DNA from: Rotaria sp. Silwood1
Taxonomy: Eukaryota; Rotifera; Eurotatoria; Philodinida; Philodinidae
Reading direction: 5' to 3'
Length of the DNA: 64,000 nt
NCBI GenBank assembly: GCA_905250075.1
Contig: CAJNOP010000036.1
Location: 1,405,393 to 1,469,392 of the forward strand
Every line of letters begins with the position of its first letter. Position 1 is the stretch's first letter. This document shows positions 13,095 to 22,770 of this stretch, piece after piece. The position numbers and the translations under genes were made by a program. Under the pieces are notes generated by a model, which was not told the origin of the DNA, searched no databases, and saw only the letters and a program-made list of their open reading frames with translations.

Positions 13095-14105
13095 TTATTT
13101 AAGTAGGAATTGAAGCACATAAGAGTAAGTCGAGCGATTAAATACTATTCCAATATGTCCTGCATCAATGTACTTGACATTTGAAGGAAGTGTTTCTACC
13201 AAGGCACATTTTTTATAAGCCATTAATGCATCAAATTCTGCATTAACATTGAATAAATTATCAAGTTTATTTATTTCACGCATACAATTTATTTCTATTT
13301 GATTTGAAGGAAGTGCAACAGTTATTATTTTTCCAACATGAAGATTTGGTTGTGGTGCCGATCGAAATTTCAAATTACCTTGTACATCAATGTATGAACA
13401 ATCTTGAGTAAAAGCACTGTATAAAGCGAGATTTCCACCGATCGAATGTGCAACAATATCGACAAGAGGAATAGTATTAGAACTTGTTGTATTCGTTGTA
13501 ATTCTAATATTTTTGTTCTCTTGCCATGTTCTTTGTAATTTCATTGTCGAGATTTCGTTATGCATGGTACCGAGTGATTCTTGATCGATTTGACCACAAT
13601 GAGTTTCATTATTCAATTTCTGATAAGAATCGTAATAGAGTTTTCTTATTTCTTCGATTTTATCGAAAACTCTCTTACGTGTCTCTTCTGTAGGTAATCC
13701 AAAACCAAGATTTATAACAAAGACGGGTATATGAACACTTTTTAGTAGAACTGCTAAATCTCCAAGATAGGACCATGAACCAATAGCACCATGTAAGATT
13801 AATACAGGACGACGGCGATACTGTCTTTCATTCCATTGATTAAGACCGTATACCTGTGGATCTTTGCGATATTTTTTAAATGTATACCAGACAGCTTTGC
13901 ACAATGAATGTCCTTCCAAAATTAACATTCCGTAAAATTCTCCTGCAGCAGGTGAAATATGCTGTTGCATAATTTGGACTAGAAATTTATTGATAAGAAA
14001 CCAGATGACATAAAGTTTATGTGCTGCTACAAAAATCCAACTTGCATAAAAACTAGAAGCAAAACTATTCCATGTCTTGTTTATGTAAGACTTAATCGGT
14101 CTCAT
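13095..14105 (-). CDS. Alpha/beta-hydrolase, membrane-anchored, lipase-like
   Basis: Intronless 336-aa protein with ATG start. A hydrophobic N-terminal segment (about 21-47) predicts a membrane anchor. The hydrolase core begins at RRRPVLILHGAIGSW (100-111, oxyanion-hole HG). The nucleophile elbow is VAHSIGG (218-224) with Ser221 as likely nucleophile. NAEFDAL supplies the candidate acid (Asp292) and YIDAGHIGIVF the candidate base (His317), at the expected spacing. An insert of about 70 mostly polar residues sits between strand HG and the elbow (about 140-210), as in lid-bearing lipases or esterases. Substrate cannot be read from sequence. GTTTTAG lies 10 nt upstream of the ATG. No paralogue in the window. 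Confidence 0.85.
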   Translation of the reverse strand: MRPIKSYINKTWNSFASSFYASWIFVAAHKLYVIWFLINKFLVQIMQQHISPAAGEFYGMLILEGHSLCKAVWYTFKKYRKDPQVYGLNQWNERQYRRRPVLILHGAIGSWSYLGDLAVLLKSVHIPVFVINLGFGLPTEETRKRVFDKIEEIRKLYYDSYQKLNNETHCGQIDQESLGTMHNEISTMKLQRTWQENKNIRITTNTTSSNTIPLVDIVAHSIGGNLALYSAFTQDCSYIDVQGNLKFRSAPQPNLHVGKIITVALPSNQIEINCMREINKLDNLFNVNAEFDALMAYKKCALVETLPSNVKYIDAGHIGIVFNRSTYSYVLQFLLK

Positions 14106-16033
14106 TTTGTATTTATCTAAAACATTACATTCTAGATATATTAATGTGAACTGAGACTTTCATGTCAATTTGTTTCTATCTACTTCTGATTAACTATATA
14201 ATTTTTGTGTCACGAAAAAGGAATGACATTGTCTCAGTTTTGGTTTAATGTTTTTACTCATGAAATACATAAAATCATTAGTCAAGTATTGTCTTATGAT
14301 TAATGTAAGTTCACTGTAAAATGTTTCTAAAAACAAAAGTTCAAATCGCATTGAACTTGATTAATGAAACTTTTCGTGCTATCAACTACGGACTATTTTA
14401 TTTTTTGGATAAATTAGTATCGAATTCAACTTAATCAATTACTACCTAAATAAAATGAAATCTTACACGTTTACAATAAAAAGTAATGGATTCAACGTAT
14501 CAGACATTAAGATTGTGAAAATTGGTATGCTAACAGTATGAGAGCTTTATTATGTAAAAAATTGATTGAAAATATATACTTACAACCAATTATATTTAAA
14601 AAAATGACCTTGATTCAATGAATCACTCAAATCTATAATATATGATTTAGGTAGATCTTTTTTCACTTGTACTATATAATAATAAAAAAAGTAAAAATCT
14701 TCTATTAATAATTACTGAAAGTATATAGTAAGCTCTTCATTTATTGATAAAGAATTAACTGTATTTCTTTATATCTTTTATCATTGATATTAGTCGAAAT
14801 TCATGAAAAAATAAATTCTACTATGTAATGTGAAAATATAGTAAACATTCAAAAAATAAATCCATTCATCGTCTATTCAAGCAAAAACTATACTTATTTC
14901 TTATTGATACAATAGTGTTACTCAAAACACTTTGTCGCTAAATGTTGACAGAGCATTTTTGTTCTTTCTTTCTTTCAATTTTTTCTAAAGTTGTAGTTCG
15001 TAAATCTCCTTCATTATTTTTTTCTTTTTCATTATTAAACTGTATTATATATGATTATGTACAAAAAACTAATGTGCGATTCTGATTTTCATAGGGTTCT
15101 ATCCCGATTGCTTATAATCTTCATCTCACTTTGTTTTATGAAAGTGAAATTTTTACTACTGATACTTAGAACCATTCTTCAGACATAAATTGTTCTTTTT
15201 CGTTTTTGACTTTCATCGTCGTGCGTATAGCATTTTGAAATCCACGACTTTGATTTTGGCATCTAAATTTTACGTATTTCAAAAAGCTTTCAGCTCAATT
15301 GAATAAAGTTTGATGCCAGTCATAAGAACCCAAGATGTGACCCTATAAAAATCAGGGTTTTCTAGATAAAAAAAACCCACAAAAATCCATTTCAAAATTT
15401 TTTATTCGAACTAGTGCTTGGTTATTTTTTGTGCTCTATCTTGATAAAAGTTTCAGCTTGATCGGATATACCGTTTTCAAAAACCAAAACAATCACAAAA
15501 TGTGTACGAATATCTATAAGATAGCAGAAGAAAAATAAAAAATCAACTTTTTTGAACAAAATTGATACTCACTATTGATATAAAGAGATTAAATTTGTTG
15601 GATAGAACTCTAGTCTAGATCGATCATTGTTACAAGTTCATCTTTAAACTATTTGCAGAAAAAAATAGTTGATTTTTTGAGTAATTAAAATAACCTGCAA
15701 CGTTATTCATGGTTGTAAAATTAAGTCAATTTGAAAACATATTTCTTCAAGTATCGATAAAAAAAAAAGTAATTAATCCATGAAATTAATTATTCTTTAT
15801 TAACATTAAAAGAGCAAAAAGCGACAATTCTCTCACTTCCTTGTTGATATACGACATCTGTAAACATATGTCAATAATTGTTTTTTAAAATTTAACCAAT
15901 TATTTTTGAGTTCGTTGTGTAAGTAAAGCAAAGGAAATAATATAATTCATAACTTTCTTTCTTCCTCATTGCACTTTTTACAACTTATCAATTGAAACAA
16001 AACTTTAATTTTAATTTACATCATTACATAATT
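14106..16033. other. Intergenic, promoter side of FAM32A
   Basis: No coding sequence. It separates the divergent hydrolase (minus) and FAM32A (plus) genes, so both promoters are probably here. 15170-15520 is a less AT-rich patch that looks like a decayed repeat. No clear TATA or other element could be supported. Confidence 0.4.
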
Positions 16034-16432
16034 ATGTCATCGTCATATTCATTTACTGGTGGTAGTTTACGTTTAAAAGGTGACTCATCAAGTACAATTC
16101 AAGATGGAAAAATTTCCAAGAAACATAAACATAAAAATAAATCAAAATCATCAAAAATTGTTGAAGCACCTTCATCAAAAATGGAACATGTTGCATCGAC
16201 AATAAATAATAATTCAGTTGATCAACATGGTCCATCAGGTAGTGGTTCAATACGTCGTGATTTACGTACACCAGCTGAAATAGCTTATGATGAAGCAATG
16301 GCTAAACGTGCTGAAGAAAAAGTTCTACGAAAAGCAGCTAGATCTCATAAAGAACAAGTTGAAGAACTTAATTCTTATTTAGATAAACTTACCGAATATA
16401 ATGATATTCCTAAAGTCAGCTGGACAAAATAA
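16034..16432 (+). CDS. FAM32A: FAM32A-like spliceosome-associated protein
   Basis: Intronless, 132 aa from the ATG at 16034. The N-terminus has GGSLRLKGDSS, the LKLKG-type motif near the start of the family, then a Lys-rich stretch (KKHKHKNKSKSS), then the conserved C-terminal half: RRDLRTPAEIAYDEAMAKR, KAARSHKEQVEELN and the final NDIPKVSWTK, which is the family signature. Length is slightly above the human protein (112 aa) because of a Ser/Lys-rich N-terminal extension. In human spliceosomes FAM32A is a C-complex factor that reaches into the catalytic core to aid exon ligation; the conserved tail supports the same role. It is the first of a compact same-strand cluster, with XRCC4 120 nt downstream. 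Confidence 0.93.
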   Translation: MSSSYSFTGGSLRLKGDSSSTIQDGKISKKHKHKNKSKSSKIVEAPSSKMEHVASTINNNSVDQHGPSGSGSIRRDLRTPAEIAYDEAMAKRAEEKVLRKAARSHKEQVEELNSYLDKLTEYNDIPKVSWTK

Positions 16433-16552
16433 AAATTTGTATTATATTATTTCAATAAAAAATACATATAAGAAAAAACAAAAATATTATTCTTTTTTTT
16501 TTTGTTTCGAATAAAAATTTTCTTTTTCAGATTTTCACAGAAAAAAAATAAA
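16433..16552 (+). promoter_or_regulatory. Intercistronic region, polyA signals and acceptor-like site
   Basis: Only 120 nt separate the FAM32A stop and XRCC4 ATG. AATAAA occurs about 20 nt after the stop and again near 16510, then a pyrimidine tract ending TTTTTCAG, followed by ATTTTCACAG and A-rich leader to the ATG. The order polyA signal, short spacer, strong 3' splice site without a local 5' splice site is the pattern of trans-spliced operons. Confidence 0.5.
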
Positions 16553-19500
16553 ATGTCTCGATCAATGGATGAGGATTTTACATATTTTGTAAAAATTGTT
16601 GATGAAGATGGTGATCGATATTATCTTAAAAGTTCAATTGATGAAAGAACAAATACTATATTAATGCAATTAACTAATTTAAAAGTTGGATGGATAGGAA
16701 CATGTAAATTTTAATTTTAGTTTTCTTATTTAATAAATTATTTATTTAAATATATTTAGTAAATCAACATCAAGTTCGAGCATTAGCAAAAAAATTTCCA
16801 CATGAAGAACATGATACATTTTATTCACATACACAACGTGCTTTTTCCAAAGGAAATCATTCTGAAGCTGATGGAAAAACTTATGTTTTTACTTGTAAAA
16901 AACTAGAAAAAAATCGACTTGAAGTATGAAAATTTCTTTTCAATATAATTATATTATATTGCAGACAATAGTTTAAATGAAAATATAGAAAAATTTTTAA
17001 ATTCATTTTTGCAAGAAAATCTACTTTATTTTTACTAAGAATTATTATTGATATTTCTTTTTTTTGTTGCTGTGCGATTTCATAGTAATCTAAAATGATA
17101 CTTTGATTTGACCTGTCTTGTATCAGCAGGAAAAATTGTACAGTACCGGATGCATCGATTTTGCAGCCGTAGTTTTTGAGTGTTGAGAATCCATTGTTAT
17201 ATCAATTTTTTATAAGAGTTCTGCTCGAAGATATTGTTAGATTCCGCCGAATTTAATAATAGAGTTTTTAGAATTGGAAGATGTTTATGATAGCATCGAA
17301 TAGAGCATTCAATGGTTGAGTACGACTAATGTGAAGCGGTATTTTCTCAGTAATACAGATAGATTATCTTTGTCTTGATATTTCTGGAATTCGCTTATCG
17401 ATACTCAAAGGCAATTTATATCCAATAATCACAACTATAAGTTTTCATCAGTAGTTTGCAAATACTCTGTCCGATACTATTCGATCATTTCTTTGAATAT
17501 TACCAAAAAAAAAAGGATTACGAAAATGATCGGAATGTGTATTAAACTTCATGAATTTCAATCAGTTCTGAAAACTTTTTAAATTTGATGAAATTTAATA
17601 ATATTTTCAGATAGAGAAATCAAGACTGTTATAAATAAATGGTAAAACCATTAGTTCTTAACACTCAATAATCACAGTTCAAGAATAATTAGTGCATACC
17701 TACGTACATAACTTTATTGTCCTTTTTAAAGTAAACTATTTTGAATCTATCAGAAAATTTATCCTGAACTAAAGGAGAAATTGAATAATTAATATGGACA
17801 ACAACCTAATTAACAAAATATTCAAAGACTTTTAGACAGATAGATTTTCCTAATGAATTTTCTTTCTTCTAAAGTCGAAGTATCAAATGAACTATAGTTA
17901 TTCGAAACAAAAAAAAAACAATGAAGGATGGTATAACAAAAAGAATATTGTATAATATTTATTATGGAAATATTTTGCATGAAAAAAAAAATAAAAAATT
18001 TTATTTCTTTTCTAAGAATTTGACAGCGAAATATTTGACATTAATATTTGTATAGTTATGAAATTTATTTGTTTCAGTTCGTATGGAAACAAATGGTCGA
18101 TGATCTTAATTCATTGAAAATTATTGGTAATGCTGAATTGCAAGAACGACCGATCGAAGAAGTAATTGATCAATTTGATTCATTAAAAAAAAATGATCTG
18201 TATAATATTATATTAGGTATTAGCTAAAATGATGGATCATTCTATTGATGAAATGGAAACATTACGATCAGCAAATGAACAAAAAATTTTTGAAATTCAA
18301 CGTATTAATGGTCAACTGAATAAAGCTCTTGAAGTATATTTAAAAAAATAATTTTTTTTTTTTTGTTTTTGTTTTGACTGATTCATATTCTTTTCTTTTT
18401 CAGACGGTTAAACAAACGGTTGATATGAAAGAAAAGTTGGAAGGTGATCTTTACCGAAAGGTAAATAGATAAATAATCGATATTTATAATAATAATAATA
18501 GAATACATATTTATCAGAATAGAAAAAAACAATTTCATAAATTAAGAAGTACTAGTCCTTTGACTTGTTGTTTGATTATCGATAGTTAACAAACGTTTTC
18601 TCATATTATTGAGCATTTGTAAAAGAGTTTGTTCTAGTTGTGGTATTGTGTTTATAAAATCATTGGAAATTTTTTCTATTAATGATGGATAATCTTCTTT
18701 AATAATTTTTGTCCAACCATCAGTTATTAAATTTAAATCAATTGGATTAGGCTCTTTCCATGTAGCAAAACGTGCTTCGTATGCAATAACAAATTCATTA
18801 ATAAAAGAACATGAATCTGAATATGATGATAATAATGTTTCAAGTTGATTTTTTAATGTACGTATTGTTGTTCGTCCTTCACGATCGAATAGTTGACTTA
18901 TGATTGATAGAGATTGTTGATTAGTAACAATGTTTAATGTTTTTGATAGAACTTCAAGTGCTGCTTTAATTTCATCGTTTTTTTCAACATATAAACCGAT
19001 TTGTTTTCGAGAATCTAAACCTGAACAACAATTTTTTAATAAATAATCGAATATTAAAAATCGATTAGTTTTCGATTGAAATTGATCTAATAATGTTTGT
19101 TTTAAATAACTCCAATATTGCGATATTTGATTAATATTTTCATTTGTTTTTATAGTCAATACTTCAATAAGTTTTTGAACAGTTCGATCTAATTCTGTTT
19201 TTCGTTGTTTACATTTTTGTACACGTTGAACAGTATTTGAATATTGATCAGTAAGATTTACAAATTGACGAAGAGGTGTAACAGGTAAGTTTGTTTGTAT
19301 AGATTCTGTTTTTGATGTTTCTTGAATATTGGTATTAATAGTTAATTTTTTTCGAAGAATACTTTTCGTTGAATTTGTTTGTTTAATAACAGATGGTGAA
19401 GAATTTTTTGTTACACTATCTTTATTAGATACATTAGGTGATCGATGACGTCGAGAAGGACTCATTATTCTATGAAAAATAGTAGATTTTTTCTTTGTAT

Positions 19501-22500
19501 TTGTAATTTCTGATGGATCTGTATTTTCATCTACATTATTTTCTTTGACTAATGTTGGTTTCGTTAATTCAGTTGTTAACTGAAAAATAAAAAACAACAT
19601 AAATATTGACAATTAGTTTTTGGTTTTTTTTTTGTTTTTTTACCAACCTTCTTTTCGTTATTAAATGATCGTGGTTTAAATATTTGACTATCTGAAGATT
19701 GATCATTTTCATCCGAATCTAATGTCATACTTATATTGACTGTTTCATCTGTAGATACATCTCGATAATCATATTTATTTGTTTTTGAACTATCTCGATG
19801 ACTTTGAACGTGTTGTTTATAACAATTTATACAAAATACACGATAGCAGTCAGAACATGTATCAATTTGTTTTGATGGATGTAATTGATGACATTGTTCA
19901 CATAAAAGTGTATTTATTAATAATTGTAATGAATGATCTTCTTCTAAATCTTCTAAAGATTTTAAGCGATGTAAACGTGAACATTGTGGACATTGTACTA
20001 CTATTGTTGGATTTGGAATTGGTGATAAATAATTGTTTAGATGAGTTGGTGCTGAACTTGCATGAACGTGATGTTTGTTTTCTATACATTGAAAACAAAA
20101 TGTATGTTTACATGGTAATATAGTTGGTCTTTTCATTGGTAGCGAGCACATAGGACATATTAATTGTGACAATGTTGAATCGGAATTTGTTGGAACAACT
20201 AAATTAAATATATCGACAGAACGAGCTGAATTGCTACGACGATGACTTGGACTATGAAGAATATCTGCATGACTATGCCTACGGAACTGAAAACAAAAAG
20301 AAATTATTATTAAAAAAATTAATGAAAATTTCTAAACATTCTTCTAGATTATTCTGTTTATATTTGCTTTTTTTTGTTTTCATATTCACCTGTTTATATT
20401 GTTCATTCTCTTCAATGACACAAGACAGTTTTCTTGTGAAAGAATACATGAGAAAATCTTTCGGATGAAACGTATTTGAGATTAATTTTAGGGGAAAAAA
20501 CCTAACATTAATGAGAATAATATAAGCTAGTTGAAGATTGAAATGTACAAATATGATTAATGCGTTGTCATAGTTCGTTTACTTCATGTCAGAATCGATG
20601 CTTAATAGGTATCTGATCAATCAAAGAAAATTAAATGTGACATATGATATCATAATATGCGCAGTTTCCTTCAACTTATTTATGCAGCACTCTATACAAG
20701 TAATCGAGGAAGAACAAGAAAAAAACAAGACTTATTTTTTGTATACATTAACGAATAATTTTTAAAGAAATCAATTACTTTTCGTTTTACTCGAATAATA
20801 GAATTATAACAGAAAATCGCGAGAAATAGTACAAATTAATTTTGAAAAGAAGGATTTGTTGTTTATTCTTACCCATTTGGATTTCTTTGATTCAAAGGAT
20901 CTCTTTCTACTATGACGGAATTCAGTGGATAAACAAAGCAACATCATAGTGATGTAGTTTCTGACACTGTCGTTTAAGTCACGATTACATTTGCAAATTT
21001 TCTTTTTGTTCTTTTACTTCGTATGTGTATATTGATTTTATTACGTTTGAGTGTTTTTTATATACTTAATATGGCATACATTAGACTGTTTCGCTCTGAT
21101 TTCCTTTCTGTTTTTATTGAAAAAAAAATAATGATGTCATTCTAATAACATGATATTCGATAAGAAATAATCCCACTTCGAGTTATAATATAAATTTAAT
21201 AATATATATAATCTTACCCTTGTAGTTTCTGTTAGTGGATCGTTCATGATTAAATGTTGAATGTAACAATGAGTTGAAGAAAAAAAAAATGAAAAAGAAA
21301 TAAATATTTTTCGTTGTGCAATAACTTTTATTAGTCATCTGAATCGAAATTGTTTTGTTGTGTAGGCGGCTCTTTGTCGTTTTATTTTCTTCGTTCTTTT
21401 AGTTACCAATAGCAAGGAATTCTTGATAATTGTATCAGACGTCAGTAAACTGCAAAACAAGAACAAAACCGTGTTGCACCTTCAGCATACATAACAATTT
21501 TACTTTTAATGATTTTTCTATCAAGTAAAAGGGATAAGAAAAAGAAAACGAAAAAGTTCTGTTTTGACTTTATTTGAATATGTCATGACTGATAAAATAA
21601 AAATTATTTAAAAAAAAATCAAAATAAGTTAATAAAAAAAGAGATTTATTGTCAGTTTTATGATCACCATCAACTTGATATAATGTTGTTTTGATTCTTT
21701 GGAATGATAAAAATGTTTCTAAGTTTTTTTTTTTTTTTGGTTTTCTTTTAGTTTGTCTTGGTGCTAAATACTAAAAAAGGAGAATTAGCTAAACTTAAAC
21801 GTCAGATTGAATCATACGAAAATGAACATATTAATAGAATTAATGGTAATTGATTTAATTAAAAAAACAAAATTTATTTTTCAAAAAAAAAAAAATAATA
21901 ATAAAAAATTTCTTTCAAGGTAGTGAACATTCCGATGATGAAGGAAATCCTGCTGGATATAATAGTGGTACTGATGATGAACGTTCAAATGATGCATTTG
22001 CTAATTTACGTGCTCGAAGTCGATCACCTGTACATACAACAGCAACATTAAATGACGATGAACATATGAACACAGGTGAAAATAAACGAACAAGAAGTAC
22101 AATGAGTGATACAGATACAAGTGGAGATGAAGATCAATTTATGGAAGATGAAGTACATGAGGTTAATAAAAAAAAAGTTTTTTTTTTTTTCTATCGAATT
22201 GAAATCAATTTTGTTTTATTTTCATTTGAATCAGATACAAATTCCAATTCGGCAAGCAAGTCAATCGGAAATAAATATTGGTCCTAGTCAAGATAGTCTA
22301 CTTGATTTAGGTGATGATCGACTAGATTATAAACTATCAACTATTAGTAAACATCATCAACGGTATGAATTATTGCAAAGATATAAGTTTGTTTTTAAAT
22401 ATATATTCTATTTTCTTATTGTAGACGAAAATATGTTACCGGTGCTAATTCGATTTCAACTCGTCCATATCTTAGGTATGATAAAAAAAAAAATGTAAAC

Positions 22501-22627
22501 ATTATTTTATTAAATTAAATTATAACCTCTTTTTAGTCATGCTGGTGCTGGTATTCCGCCAACCTTGACAACACCATCATTACCTGAAGAATCGCAAACA
22601 ACCGATGATTTATTAGAGAAAATCTAA
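16553..22627 (+). CDS. XRCC4: XRCC4, non-homologous end-joining scaffold
   Basis: Ten exons in consistent phase: 16553-16703, 16760-16923, 18078-18161, 18217-18333, 18404-18460, 21752-21845, 21920-22161, 22235-22362, 22425-22475, 22537-22627; 392 aa (human about 335). Residues 1-130 form the head domain (KVGWIGTLNQHQVRALAKKF, DGKTYVFTC). Residues about 135-225 are a coiled coil with the diagnostic EGDLYRK/FVLVLNTKK over the exon 5/6 junction, the stalk that binds DNA ligase IV. The tail is acidic and Ser/Thr-rich with CK2-type sites (SDTDTSGDEDQ) like the PNKP/aprataxin FHA-binding site of human XRCC4, and ends DDLLEKI, like the human terminus. XRCC4 dimers bridge ends with XLF and carry ligase IV in the nucleus. 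Introns 2 (1154 nt) and 5 (3291 nt) are enlarged; intron 5 holds an antisense gene. Confidence 0.92.
17164..17680. mobile_element. MITE-like inverted-repeat element in XRCC4 intron 2
   Basis: The left end (CCGTAGTTTTTGAGTGTTGA from about 17167) and the reverse complement of the right end (CTGTGATTATTGAGTGTTAA, ending about 17678) match imperfectly for 45 or more bases, continuing into TTTATAAGAGTTCTG versus TTTATAACAGTCTTG. No coding capacity. Ends are approximate and no target duplication was settled. Confidence 0.55.
18542..20947 (-). CDS. RING/B-box (TRIM-like) E3 ligase nested in XRCC4 intron 5
   Basis: Three minus-strand exons in phase: 20873-20947, 19648-20286 and 18542-19579, 583 aa. 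After a Ser/Arg-rich lead, a RING finger reads CPMCSLPMKRPTILPCKHTF, then CFQC, then CPQC. A B-box-like second zinc module follows (CEQC, CSDCYRVFCINC, HVQSH). The C-terminal half has a basic Ser-rich stretch (HRIMSPSRRHRSP) and a long helical region (about 350-570) with coiled-coil heptads. RING plus B-box plus coiled coil is TRIM architecture without a recognisable C-terminal domain, so an E3 ubiquitin ligase is likely. All exons lie inside the XRCC4 intron at 18461-21751 in antisense. A second possible first exon is listed separately. Confidence 0.8.
21218..21247 (-). other. Candidate alternative first exon of the nested RING gene
   Basis: On the minus strand an ATG at 21247 opens a 10-codon stretch (MNDPLTETTR) that ends at a strong donor GTAAGA in phase 0. 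It would splice in frame to the exon starting at 20286, skipping 20873-20947. The first exon at 20873-20947 also ends in phase 0, so the two may be alternative promoters. Not proven. Confidence 0.35.
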
Positions 22628-22770
22628 TTGAAAATATTTTTCTGTAATTGTTGTTGTTTTGTTTAATATTTGTAAATATTTGTTTTTTGATGTTTGTTTC
22701 CATCCGTTAAATGCGACTGGATATTCATATAGAATAATACATAATGTAGTTCTTATTGTTGTAGATAAAT
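22628..22770 (+). promoter_or_regulatory. XRCC4 to RBR intercistronic region with acceptor-like site
   Basis: 143 nt between stop and next ATG. It contains no good AATAAA but ends with TTCTTATTGTTGTAG at 22763, 7 nt before the ATG at 22771. A pyrimidine/T-rich AG so close to the start fits either a 5' UTR intron or a spliced-leader acceptor. Confidence 0.4.
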
